NCBI RefSeq assembly: GCF_000002995.4
Contig: NW_025062477.1
Location: forward strand, 7,350,649 to 7,414,648
Reading direction: 5' to 3'
Length of the DNA: 64,000 bases
Source: Brugia malayi
Lineage: Eukaryota > Nematoda > Chromadorea > Rhabditida > Onchocercidae
A program made the position numbers and the translations under genes. Below, piece by piece: positions 43,501 through 56,200 of the stretch (position 1 is its first letter; every line of letters begins with the position of its first letter). The notes beneath the pieces are model-generated. The model did not search any database. It had not been told where the DNA came from and worked only from the letters and a program-made list of their open reading frames with translations.

Positions 43501-46130
43501 TGAATGAATCATGTGTTACTGCCTTACATCTTAATGCTCAATATGGCAGTGAAATTATAATGCGGAATTTGGTAAATTAATGAATTTAGTAAAACTTGTA
43601 ATTAACTTCGCTCTCACAAATGTGAGTTAATTGGAATTCCTTCGGAGAATTTTTTGCATTTAGTGAAATTTCAAAATTCAAAGAAGTAACTCAGCAGAAT
43701 CCTTGGTTTTCCCTAGAAATAATTAAGAGCAGCTACTAATCTATTGTTTCTTTGGAATTCATTTACTAACTAATAAAATAGGATTTTTTCTGTGAATTGA
43801 GAGACGATTCAGTTCTGTGATTGAATTTTATATTGTAATAACCACAAAAATCATCAATATTATCATGATATACTGAGAGTTCCTTGGTATACAATGAAAG
43901 TAATAATTGAACCGTATGTGAATTGTTAAGTCTTTTAATTCCCCTTTTTCCTTCTCCTATTGAGTTGTCAGTAATTATAAAGTAAATCAATATGATGTAT
44001 TGCAGATTTTAGCTGGAGCTAACGTGAACGCAATCAGTACTGACGGCTTTACGCCTCTACATGTTGCTGCATATAATAATTATGAAGCGTTATGCATGAT
44101 TTTATTGGAAAACGGTGCCCAGCCTAACGTTCCAGATACTTTGGGGAACACGCGTATGTCAATTTTAACGTAAAGCAAACTTGAGTTTAGTTTCATTTCC
44201 AAATGACTTCCACGAAATAATGACATCTTATGCAAGTATTTATATTTATACAAACAAGCTTCGTTAATTTCGATAATGATAGTTTTTTTCGCTTCGAATA
44301 TTTATTGAGTATTTAAGCGTTGCATAGAGCCGTATCAGGAGGAAGTGTAGCCTGTGTTAATGTTCTGATTGGCGATTCGCGAATAAATTTACGTGCTTTG
44401 AATAAAAAGTATGTTCAGATATTCGCTTGCATTAATAAATTATGGAAACTATCTTCTTTAAGAAACATTATTAAGATTACTGATGCATGCTAATGTAGTA
44501 GACCGCATTGAAGATTACTGTTATTGTTCCTTTACCCACGTGCTAAGCATTCAGTTAAATTTATCGATCCGAAAATATTAGCTATTCGGCCATCTGGATT
44601 CTGTAACGTACAAGAAGGCGGTTTAGCTGTTAATAAACATGTCGCTCGATTAAATATGCACTGTTATTAATAACATAAGCATATAAGAATTTGAATATTT
44701 TTTATTTTTTCAGACAACAGAATGCTTTGTTTCTTACTACTGGAGATTTGTCAAGAACAAATTCGTTGGATATACTGCAGATGTTTCTGAATGCTGACCC
44801 TCAATTTCCCTTGGATGAAAAAGATGTGGATGGATTTACAGGTTTTCCTTTACTTTGTTGAACTGAATTAAATTTAAGCAGATTGGAATGTAGCCTAAGT
44901 CTGCAATTGTATTGTTGTGTATGTTCTAAGATAGCACGTTTTCTTTCCACAGTTGATGGTACTTACTAGTACCGTATTAAAAATGCATTGTTTTTAAAAG
45001 TTAGTCAAATATTTGGAATTCCAGAAGTTATTTGATTTGTTTCATTTATTACAATTTGCTAATGTCGTCCAAATTTTCTGGAACAGATTAGAAAATGGAA
45101 GCGTAGGTTCTATAATTGAAATTACAGTTATTCACATCGAACTATAGGAAACTATAAAGCTGTAAAGTATATGCTCGTTTCAGTGTTTTTGTTGTCATAT
45201 TTAAAAGGAAATGAAAATATGTGCCATGCACTGCTACGCTGTGGTGTTTGCCTGGGCACTATTAGCCAATCAGGTATCTCAGTTTTCAAACATGTGACGC
45301 CAACAAAACAGCTCCTTTTTTCGTTATTAGGTATTTTACAGTTGTCGGTTTTAAAACTTTTTTTATAAAATTAAGTTGAAGTACTTGTGTAAAAGTGACT
45401 AACTGGAAATTTTATGATTTTTTAATAACATTTTCGAAAAATTCTAAGAAATGTTTATTAAATCCCTTCCAAGAAACGATTTTTATATAATACTCTTCTT
45501 GGTATATATTTTATGGAAGGGAAAGTTTGGAAAATCAACGTAGGAAATACGACTTTCAGATAAACTGGAGCGTGAGCCTTGTTGGGCTGATGGTCATTCA
45601 TGTTCGGAATGTGAAATGAAATTTTCTCTGACAATGCGAAAACATCATTGCAGGTACTTTCCACCACTTTCTCATAATGGCCACAAAGTGGTATATCGTT
45701 TTATAATATTTTATTCAATTTAATTTCATCTCTCTCTTTCATCTTTTCGTGTCTGCGTGCTATATTACTAATTTCCAGATGTTTATGTACACCTTCCCAA
45801 TTACTTGCGACCATGTGCAAATTACTTATAGAATTTTACTGCAAGTTTACACTAAATGTTAGATCTTGTACATAAAATAAAAATCTCAATGCAATGGTTG
45901 AGCTATTTGTAGTGATAGTTTTTAAAATTACATTACTTTCACAAACCTCAGATAATATATTTGAATGGATTTTTAAATCTTGAAATCTTGTGAAATACTT
46001 TAGACATTGTGGACGGTTAGTGTGTGCACGTTGCTCGGAACAGGAAGTGCCAATACTCAAGTACGGTGTTGAGAAACCGGCTAGAGTTTGTCAAATTTGT
46101 TGTGATATTCTTACTATGAGAAATATTTAA
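37570..46130 (+). CDS. ANKFY1: Rabankyrin-5 / ANKFY1: BTB, ankyrin repeats and FYVE finger
   Basis: ANKFY1 is a Rab5 effector on early endosomes and macropinosomes that binds PtdIns(3)P through its FYVE domain. Twenty-two exons join in perfect phase to 1102 residues (human about 1170): 37570-37763, 37977-38089, 38276-38411, 38585-38773, 39107-39191, 39516-39678, 40118-40298, 40525-40721, 41199-41296, 41414-41606, 41797-42013, 42148-42281, 42374-42521, 42871-43015, 43086-43289, 43395-43571, 44006-44153, 44318-44408, 44714-44841, 45184-45330, 45560-45653, 46004-46130. Order of parts: short N-terminal coiled segment, BTB domain (DITIYCDGHQFRGHRLVIAT), BACK-like helices, a long ankyrin array (for example DTNGHTPIAKAV, TDGFTPLHVAAYNNYEAL, NTPLHRAVSGG), then FYVE with CWADGHSCSEC, RKHHCRHCGRLVCARC and PARVCQICCD. 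The QLLFSLL-DKLEREP linker before FYVE matches the human protein. All splice sites used are GT-AG, some acceptors (TGAG, TTAAG) being unusual. Confidence 0.95.
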
Positions 46131-47159
46131 TGTTTAAGAAAAACCTTAAAGGAAAGTTGAGAACTTGCCTTATAAAGAAGAATGAAAGATTTTTAACAAT
46201 ATCTTGAGTGCTGCAAATATGTTATTAGAATAATTACAAATCAGTGATATGACGTTGTCGTATTTGGCTTCTTTTCATAGCTTTTAAAGCTGTTAATTTT
46301 AAAACTACTATGTTAATAGTTAATAGATCCAGTTAATCAGTATTGTGTAACTGAAGGACTTATTTACATTTGTTCAGAAAGAATATTTACAATACATATT
46401 TTGAATACTAAACAGTGATCTATATTTCGCCACTTTTTTTTGTCAAAATGTATGATTTCTATAAAGAATCATAGATCTGATTTTTGACTTGTGTACGGAT
46501 TCGTTGCTCAGCTTTTCAAACAATTTGGTTTTGAATTAGTATTAAGTATTTTGCATTATCTGCCACTCATTTTTTTTCTCCTTTCTACACAATGATATGG
46601 TCATGTGACCTTTTTGAAAGAGAATCAAATAAGGATAAGAGAAGAAGAGAGTAAAAAATAAGTGTGACCTGGAAACTAATGCAAAATTTTGATGAATATG
46701 AGACGTTGAAGATTCAAATTTTAATTTATGTCCGAAGTTATTGCTAATTGGTGAAAAATTGTCTAGGAGAAGATAAAAGAATTTTCTCATTTGATGTACA
46801 ACCGAAGTGAAGAGTGGTTGCAATTATATGGCTCATCTATTTTATATGACCCTTAATAATTGGGTCCATTTGCATCACTTCTATTAGTGTCATAAAAGTT
46901 TCAATCTGCAATATGTTATTTTATTAATACTCGGTCAACATGGGGTATTATATGTGATCTGATCTCATTATATCTCATCCAACCTAATACGATATATTAG
47001 CTAATTATAGACAGATTTTGTTAACAAACAAATAGCTCATATAAGCCAATCTGAATATTTTGTTAATACAGTGACTAAGTTTGATCATTTAATTTTCGAA
47101 AATAAAGAAGAATTATGAAGGGTATGAAATTTTAGATTTGGTATGTAGTACTGCTTTTT
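46131..47159. other. Intergenic, ANKFY1 3' flank
   Basis: No gene recognised. A minus-strand open frame at 46542-46823 has no family features. An acceptor-like TTTTAG at 47135 just upstream of the next gene could be a trans-splice site. Confidence 0.45.
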
Positions 47160-47699
47160 ATGCCTATCTCAATTTTACTCATGACCGTTTCAATTATTGC
47201 CTATATATACTTCTTCACTACCTGTACCCTAGTCGACTTCTATAGTAAATCATCCAACGATACTCTGGAAGCTCATAATTTACTGGTGAGGGAAGCTATT
47301 TCAATCAGAGCGCTTTCGAAATTCCCACTGTAAATGAAAAAATAAATAACAAAATAAAGAATAAATTCAGAATTTCAAAAACTAAAGAAATTTTATTGCG
47401 TTTTAAGTTTCTGAAAATGAACCTTTGTGATTCCCTTACAATGTAAGATGTAGAAAAGTTTAAAATTTTTTAAAATGTAAAAAATTCAACAATGATTTGA
47501 GGATTCACAGAGTAGTAGTGATAGACCGCGGTTAATGAGCAGATTTCTGACTGAAGCTGAGCTGCGGGAAGTATTCATGCTGCCGGAATATACACCGAGA
47601 GACTTGGATCTGACACTGAAAGAACGCGAATTCTTGAATAAAGCAGGCAAAGTCAGCTCAATTACAGATCAAATTATTCAAGCAGTAAAGTCAACTTAG
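47160..47699 (+). CDS. Small membrane protein, unrecognised
   Basis: Two exons, 47160-47285 and 47511-47699, join in frame (CTG|GTGAGG, TTCACAG|AGT) to 104 residues. The N-terminus is a long hydrophobic stretch (PISILLMTVSIIAYIYFF) that is a signal anchor or uncleaved membrane segment. The rest is soluble and charged (RFLTEAELREVFMLPEY, then LTLKEREFLNKAGKVSS). The open frame extends upstream of the ATG to the TTTTAG at 47135 (IWYVVLLF), so a longer N-terminus from an upstream exon is possible. Codon pattern and splice sites look real. I do not recognise the family. Confidence 0.5.
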
Positions 47700-48865
47700 G
47701 TTCAAATAAGCCAATGTCAATCTTCAAATTCATTCATTTGCGTATAAAAAATACAAAAAATTAGCGATCATAGACTGCGGTACGGTAGCTATGAATGAAA
47801 GAAATCACGATGAATAGCAGCCGGACTTTTATTTTAAGGGATATTGTTTAGGTGTATTGTGTTAAACTGGATCAAAAGGTCACGGAAGATTATTTGAACT
47901 TTATTGATGCAACTAAATTCATCCATTAAATGTAATGGGATTCTAAATGCTCTTAAAAATTCATTGAAATAATGTTTGAAATTAATTTTTCAATAAAACT
48001 TGATTGTGGATACCAATAATAAAATTTGATATACCCGAAATATATATATATAATTATGAGAGAAAAGAGGTGAAGATATGCTCAAATTATAAAGCCATGA
48101 GACTGCTTGAGCTGACGCTTATCTGCTATTATCATTACCACATCAATCAGTGCTTAACGTGTTATCATCCTTTGGTAACAACGTCGATATAAATCTTACG
48201 TTAATAATATATAACTGCGTAAGTTGACATGAACGTGGACATACGTTTGCAGGAATATCTGCGTGGGTTCCTATATACACTGTCTCCTACTGTGTCTCCC
48301 TCGAGTCTATTCCAATAGTATCATTTGTTATGTCGTCAAGAGGCGGTTGTTCCATTTGTTAGTTCCTTAGATTTTGTATTTATTCCGTCTCGCTACTTTT
48401 TCACGCTTACAATCGAAATATATGATATAGCGTGATCTACGCTTGTTAAGTGTGGATTATTCTGCTATCATTTATTAATGAGCTTGAAGAGAAGAGCGTG
48501 AGAAAGCTCATCGCACTGGTTAAGGAAGAGCGTGAGAAATAAACTGTTTGATGAGATTTTTCATAATCGTTCCATGCTTGTAAATTTCAAAAGGTGCTTT
48601 TGTTTACGAGCTACAATTTATTGAGAGTTATAGGAGTGTATGCTACTTACTCATTTAGGCTACGATGAACAGATCTGATATATCATTTTTAAGTTTGCAG
48701 TTTATGCAGCATGTTTTTACCTTATACGCCATGTTTAGCTGATTTGTTAGAAATCAGTCATTTTCATCTCTTATCACAAACATAAAAGTTAAGGAATTTG
48801 TATGCCTGAATATTCATAATAAGAAGAGTTCTGATCTTGAACTTATTTTAGAGTGGTATTTCAAG
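47700..48865. other. Intergenic between small membrane protein and innexin
   Basis: No gene recognised. A polyadenylation signal AATAAA lies at about 47992. A 15-base direct repeat, GAAGAGCGTGAGAAA, occurs twice near 48492-48539. Confidence 0.45.
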
Positions 48866-51689
48866 ATGTTTATATGGCCTGAACAAATAGCAAGCAAATT
48901 TGTGGCAGCACATTCTGATCCTACAGACGATTTGGTGGATCGCTTGAATCACGTGTATACAGTGGGTCTTTTCATGTTTTTGGCAACACTTACAGGCGCA
49001 AAGCAACATTTTGGTACTGCAATTCAGTGTATGGCACCAACACACTTTCCAGGTTAACCATTTATTACTTTGACATGCATTTAAAACTTCTTTGTACGTA
49101 AATTGCTGTCAAATGAACAATATATTGATTTGTATTCTTTAAGAGTTTACTCAATGATTGAAATAATCTTTTATAATTTTTAAATAAAAAAAAATAAAAT
49201 AAAACGTAAAGGATTAAATAAAGGTTTTGCAGTTTTTAAATTAAAGTAGTTGAATGAAATGGACGTTTTAAATGGCGTAAAAATGAATTAAGGATAGGGA
49301 ATGTATTCACTAAAAAAAAAAAAAAAAAAGACCGGATTATTTTGATAAATGCGTTTAATGTTGCTTAAACTTATGGTAAACTGTATATTAGTATTACTGA
49401 TCAGGATGAATTATCTATAACAATGGTAAATTTGTTGTTTGTATGTTTTCAAATTTTGGAACATGTGTTTTATTTTAAACATTTCTCGGATTTTTTGGTC
49501 TTTTAAATAATAGATTTCGAATTAATTTTTTTACTTGAAATAGTTATAGGTACATGGGTTGATTATGTACAAGATTATTGTTTTGTAAGCAATACATATA
49601 TGGTAAATACCAGCAAAATTATTGCGAAAGGTGACGCAACGAATGTTCTGAAAGAGGAAATTGTCTACTATCAGGCAAATTTTTCCAATTCGTATATACT
49701 CGATTTTGAAGCTTCATTATTTTAAACGAGGATAGCTGAGTACGAGTCATCAATTGCATATATAAAACTCAATTATATTTGAATAAAGAACACGTTTTTA
49801 TATTGTAATATACATTAATTACAAATTGCATGCACGCTATAAAATTGCAACGTCAAAACTGGAAGAATTCTATGTTGCAGTGGGTGCCTTATGTATTATT
49901 GCTACAAGCTTTACTTTGCTATTTACCAAAATTTCTCTGGAATACTATTATAGTAACACATGGTAAGTAGTACTGACGTCTCCTTTATCAACGTCAAAAT
50001 TTAATGAAATAACTGTAATTTAACAAGGCTTAGCTTATCCTTCTCGGTCATAACCCCTAATTTCCTGCTTGAATTATAGTTTAAAAGACTAAAATATGTG
50101 TAAAATATAGCAGTAGTGAGATAAGTATGATAGTATTATCGCTTTATAAAGACTGCTATTTGTACTGAATACACATAATTAATTGATTGTTGTTTAAATT
50201 TAAATTAGTTCAAATTACGATACAGGTTTGGATATGCGTTCTGTTATGGAAGAAGCAATGAAATTACCGTCCATTACGACATTATCAGTTCGTCGGAAGC
50301 ATCTCAAAAGGGTCGCTAACTTAGCAATCGCATATATTAAATATAGTCAAAGGAGGTAAGTTTGAATGGGCGATTTTAAAGTTTGACTTTTATTTACCAC
50401 CTTAAATCTTACTTACTACCAATTATAATCTGTCCAATTAGCGTTATAATTACGGCTTTATAGTAGAAAGAAGCTTCCAATATTTTGTAACTTGTAGAAT
50501 ATAGTTTAAAGAGATGAAATTAAAAGTGGCACAAAAAAGTATGTGGTATAAAGCGCTTTATTGTAAAGCAACATTGGCTAATTTTAATATTTTAAAACTT
50601 TTAATTTCTATCCGATATATTTATATATATATTTTTTGAAGACAAGCTGCTAGGTGCTGTTCGTTATATCATTTTTATGCGCTCATAAAATGGTTCTATT
50701 TTCTCAGTTGTTTATGCCAAGTTTTACTTATAAATAATTTCGTTGGTGATGGTTGTGTACTTTGGGGCTACCATGTAAGTTTACTAGTTTTCTTATATTA
50801 ACCAAAATTTAAGAAGTGTCGAAGAAGGTAGAGAACAATTCATTTGTAATCATATATTCCAGTTTATGGAGGAAATGTTTAAAGGTAACAACTGGAAGGT
50901 ATCAGGTATATTTCCACTGGTAACATTCTGCGATGTCAAAATTGCTGTACGGTTATTTACTCTTTTTATAATATTATTTTTATAATAATACTCTTTTAAA
51001 ATAAGCACTTTACGATAAGAAATACTAAGTGTTCTTGACAGAATAAACGACGAGATTAGCTTGTTGCTTTTAAGCTAAAAAAAGGCTTCTTTGCAATATT
51101 GACGAGGTTTATCTTGCAATTAATAGTCTTAATTAAAAATAAAATCCCTATCTTAAATTATATGACTTAAGTGACTTAAACTATAGTAATGTTCAGGATT
51201 TCAGCAAATGGGTCAGGTGAATACCCATACGATGCAGTGTTTTCTAATGATTAATGCGCTAAATGAAAAATTATACTTGGTGCTTTGGTTCTGGCTTTCA
51301 GCACTGCTGTTGATTGATGCAGTGAGTGCAGTAAATTCTACGCTACTTCTGCTTTGTCCATCTCTGTATTATACACGTGTATTATCTCTCTTACAGGTAT
51401 TTCTGTTTCTGAAGGTCAATTCGTTAAAAATTAAGCTGAAAATGTGGATTATATCGGCATTTTTGTTGTAATTCTTGCATTTTGCGGTATTCAGGCTGAT
51501 GATAACTACATTGGTGTAGAAGTTAAACGCTCTTTACTAGATTTTACTGAAAATGTGCTCCGTCTCGATGGAATATTGTTGTTATCATTTATGAAGGATC
51601 GTCTGAATGGACTGATTGCACGTGATCTTACGCGTGAAATTTGGTTTACCGTGAACAGATGTAGCAGGTTAATACATTGTTTTTATTGA
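48866..51689 (+). CDS. Innexin (invertebrate gap-junction channel protein)
   Basis: Innexins form hexameric or octameric gap-junction channels with four membrane helices per subunit. Exons 48866-49052, 49550-49674, 49881-49962, 50226-50355, 50708-50774, 50863-50946, 51205-51396 and 51495 onward keep frame. Landmarks are DRLNHVYTVGLFMFLATL (first helix), AKQHFGTAIQCMAP and DYVQDYCFVSNTY (two Cys of the first extracellular loop), the YYQW signature at the start of helix 2 (YYQWVPYVLLLQALLCYLP), GIFPLVTFCDVKI and THTMQCFLMINALNEKLYLVLWFW (second loop Cys and helix 4). The intron splitting YYQ from W has a GC donor (CAG|GCAAAT). Reading through the last donor gives a stop at 51689 and 353 residues; a further C-terminal exon at 52267-52353 is possible but not in phase with the donor at 51668. 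Confidence 0.9.
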
Positions 51690-52266
51690 CTTGAAGCAAA
51701 AAATTTTTCCAGATTCGAAACATGTTTCACAGTCCTTTAAATTCGCTTGTTCATTGCTTAATGATGTTGTTGACTACTGGAATCGTCATGGGCGCTGTGC
51801 CCAATATTAGACTTAGAATGTTGTGTATATATCAACAATAACTTGTCTTTTGAAAAAATTTTTAAACTTCAAAATTTTCTTTACTATTAATATTAATGAG
51901 CACATTTTTATTCTAGCATTTGGTCAGGAGAATTTCTCAGAGCATAACATAATATGAAAATTTCGTTTCATAGACTAAACTAAAATTCAAGGTATATTGT
52001 AGCAGCTTTTTTTAAGGGATCACTGCCTTGGAGTGGAAACATGCAATGATCAAGTGAGTATTGTCATTTTGAAAGGGAAAGTTATCAAATCTGCGGTTGA
52101 TTCGCTATAGTACATAAGCATTTACATAAGCAGTGAAAAATATAAGTTTTAATTCAATAAGCTACATTATTTTCATGAATATTGATCCCTTGCATTTTAG
52201 CGAAAGAATAATTTTTGCAGATAAAATGTTTGTTCCAAGTCCTAATAATGTTCATATTATTTGTAG

Positions 52267-52353
52267 GACTTTATCGGCGACATGCTTTCTTCCACGAAGT
52301 CACGCCTTGAAGGCATTAATACTTTTGGTCCAGTTATGCGAAAAAATGCGTGA
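52267..52353 (+). CDS. Possible last exon of the innexin
   Basis: After an acceptor (TTTGTAG|GAC) an open stretch reads DFIGDMLSSTKSRLEGINTF and ends RKNA before TGA, which looks like a natural hydrophilic C-terminus. It needs phase 0, while the obvious donor of the preceding innexin exon (51668) is phase 2; a GTGAAC donor about 51650 would fit. The link is uncertain. Confidence 0.3.
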   Translation, partial: DFIGDMLSSTKSRLEGINTFGPVMRKNA

Positions 52354-52393
52354 TGTATATCTACTAGTTATTATAACTCGTAATTTTTCTTAA

Positions 52394-53255
52394 GATTAAG
52401 CAGTATTCTGTGAACTCCTTTAGAAACAGAATAATGGAGAGTTGAACTGAGGTTATACGTTTAGCAATTTAAAGTATTTGTCATTATTTTAATAACTGAT
52501 TTATTATATGCAAGCAAACTGAATATCAATTTCATTGAGTACTGAGGAGAAATTTTCCTAGCATGTGTGTGGTATAGTAACAGATTGCAACTTGTAGCTT
52601 CCTTTATTTTGAAAACTTTTTTATTGATATCCTGTTTAGTACAATCTCTTATAAGATAATATTTGCAAAGTAATAAAATTTTGCCTTAATGAAATAAACT
52701 TAAAGGAAAAATGAAAGATACTAACAAAAAAAAAAAATTATGACAATAGTAAGTTTTGAATCATTAGATGGTTGTTATGAGGTCATTTATCAATCAATGA
52801 GAAGAGTGGATTGCTTCAGATTTATCTTTTTTAAAGTGGTGAGAACAAGGAAAACATCTCAGGTAATTAATTTCAAATTTTATGTAACAAAAGAGAAAAG
52901 TGGAAAGGATATTCTGGTATACATTATATGAACAAAGCTGCAAAGCGATAATATTAATTTATCACAGATCAATGAGAAATGGAAATTAACGCTTCTATGG
53001 GACACTAATAAAAAATATGTGATTCTCTTTTTGAGGTAATACTTTTTAGTTTGTATTATCACCTAACTTCGAATAAAATTAGATAAACTCTAGGTTTTTT
53101 CCCATTTTGGCTGAAATCTTCATTCTTAATAATATAGGAGGAATTTGGAAGAAAAGATTGCGACATGGAACTTCAGTAAAATTGTGAGAAAAATGATATT
53201 CATTAACAGAAACTGCTCACCTCCACTAAATTTAACAAGCATTTGTTGATGTTCT
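52394..53255. other. Convergent intergenic region between innexin and ABCA
   Basis: No gene recognised. Open frames at 52740-52931 (plus) and 52880-53062 (minus) overlap one another and have no family features. Confidence 0.5.
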
Positions 53256-56200
53256 TCAACCAGCAGTTTTGTCGGCCGAGGAATTGACAAATGAAACAAA
53301 CATATCATCTAGTGTTGTTTGTGATAGCGAATAATCATCAATTTGTATAGTTTCTTGCATCTATAACGATTTTTACTTACAACGAATTATGAATCACTTC
53401 ACGATATCATGACATTGATTTTAGACTGTTAAACTTTCGATGGATTTAGAAGATCAAAATTATAACCTAAATCCAGTTCGGGATGAGAAATTCCACCCTA
53501 ATGCATATAGTTTTGAGCACATTTGTGCTGCCCACAGTTTACAATTCATTCAGTAGATTAAATTTAGTTTCGATTTTTCGACGATGTCAAAATCAGATCA
53601 GAAAAAACTCTTTTAGTGACGTTCTTCAGGATTTAATAATTTTGGTTAGTCTATAGAAAACTGACTAATTTAAAAATTTTCTGGAATTTAATATGAGAAC
53701 TAACCTTACATATCACATCATATGCATCTGCAATTGTACATGATACATTTGGAATTTGGTAAAACATAGTTAAGAAATGTACAGCTTCCAACTGGAAATA
53801 GTATTTATTAGAAAGTTTAAGATAATTGCAGCTGGCAATTGGAAGTAGAGCAGAGGTGAATAAGAGAAATAATTTATTGGAATCTAGGATTTTAATGCCT
53901 AAAAATTTGTTGAGATTTTGATACACAGTAATTTAAAGACTTACTCGTGCGACAGGTAAAAGAATTTCCATAAAACTTTGAACTTTACTTATGCTTTCAT
54001 TAGTTGATAATCTGATTGTTAATGTATATCCTTCACCAAATCTGAAAAAACCTGTCTTAAAGTCGTTCATGTTTTAGTGTTTCAATTCATGACTGTCAAA
54101 TTTTAATGCATTGAATCAGTTATTCTTCACTAATGCTGCATAATCCCTAAAGTAATTGAATTCGGTCACAGAAGCTGCTTAAATAATGATTCTTAAGAGA
54201 GAATAAGGCAGTAAACTAAAGACTAACAAGTTAATATAGCAAAAGAAAATTTAATTTCAACACTTTCAACATTTCTCAGACAATACAGAAGTTGCCCCAA
54301 GCCCGTCCTGTCATTATTAGTGATAGACAGGAAAATGAGGACCTATGTTTTAGATGTTGAATTGATCCAACACATCGAAGTTGTCCGTGATTCATTATTG
54401 CTATTCGACTACAAAGTACTTCACACTCTTCCATGCTATGTGACGTTATTACCATCGCACGCTTATTTTTCCGTAGCGCTAGCAAAATATTCCACATAAA
54501 ACGCTGCGCTAATGGATCCATTCCAGCACTCGGTTCGTCCTTCAAAAATTTGAAAATGAAAATTAAAGTTGGAAATACAGTGAAAAACTAGTTGTGTAAC
54601 TCAGTAAGCCGGTAAACGCATGACTGATCAATTTAAACTGAGTAAATAATTTATTGCATTTGTTCATTTATAATTCAATACCGTTAAGAAGGATGAAAAA
54701 ATTATTGGAACTATGTTTTAGTTAATTCAGTCAAATTGATTTCATTTATTTTCATTTAAGAATAAAGTTACAAGCAGTAATAATGGCGGATCGGCGACCA
54801 AAGCAATAGCAAGCGATAATTTACGCTTATTGCCACCCGAATAATTCGAAGCGATCTCATCAGCATAAGGATTCAGTTGTAGCTTACTCAGTGCCCAATT
54901 CACCACCTAAAATTACTGGTAGTTGACAGATTTTAAAATTACAAAAAAAACTAATATACCATTCGACATCTTTCTCGCAAAATTAATCTTGATTTGTGTT
55001 CTCGCCAAATTAATCTTGAGTTACGTGAACAGGAATCACTATGCTATATTAACAACGGCAAATACATAACATCTAAAAGCTTTTAATAAGCCAAGAAGAA
55101 ATCACTATTACTCACTAAATTTAAATATAAGCGCTGCTATCTTCATCGATAGTTTATAATATTGCAAATGAATAAAGATTTAGATGTTTCAAGTTCACCA
55201 TAAGATCAAAGACAGGTGATGTTCAAATCATCAGTGATGTGTATGACAAGATAGCTCACCATATCTACATCCTCTTTTTTAACACCACGAAGAAGCGAAT
55301 AATAACGAAGGTGTTCTCGTGCTGTTAATTTTGGATTTAATGCATCAAACTGTGGACAGTAGCCACAACTGGTCAAACTGCTTGAGTTTTTGCATTGAAT
55401 ACTAAAAAATTCGCCGAATTGAATTCATTTATAAGGAAGACTATGACTCGAACTCTGTTCCTCTTAGGTCATGATGATGCTCAAATGTTATAGAGAAGGT
55501 TTAAAAGTTTATAAAAATAAGTAGGAGAAAGAAAACAGTTGAATTTTCATTATCTAAGCTTTTAATTAGGAAAAATTTCTCATAAAAAATGAAAAACCTT
55601 TTATTGTTAATAAGTATGTTACCAGTACCAACTGATACTTGTCCGGTTAATATACGAAACAATGATGTCTTGCCGGCTCCATTTACACCTAATAATCCAA
55701 AACATTCCCCATTTTTGACTGCGAATGAAACATTACGCACTGCTAATGTTTGTCCATCATAGGACTTAAATAAATATCATTGTTCGAGTCACTGATTTGT
55801 ATTTGCTAGAAACTTTTGAATTATAAAAAGTAATCATAACTGATTAAAGTAAAAGTGGACACACCTTCGACACGTCACTGACAATCAGTCTATGGTCTTC
55901 GTTTGGTTCTGAACTTAATGCATCCACTCGTGCGTGTTCCACTTTGACATCTTCATCTAGTTCAGACTCTTCCGTATTAGCGATTAGCTGCGTTGTTCGC
56001 ATAAATTCGCGATATCTGCAGACATTTCAATAACAGCAATGAATTTATCAATGCCTTTGCAGCTAGATTCAAATTTTTAAAGACTGCCGATTTTGATCTG
56101 ATTGCTGACGTTGTCACAAGCTGCTAACATTATTTTTCTCATTCATTTTATCTATGAACTTAGAAGATGATGATGTTTACATTAAGAGCAAAATCATTGT

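Noticed and set aside
48477..48542. Short Lys/Glu-rich open stretch with a repeated GAAGAGCGTGAGAAA
   Set aside because: Too short, no start codon in frame and no splice partner; kept only as a local repeat.
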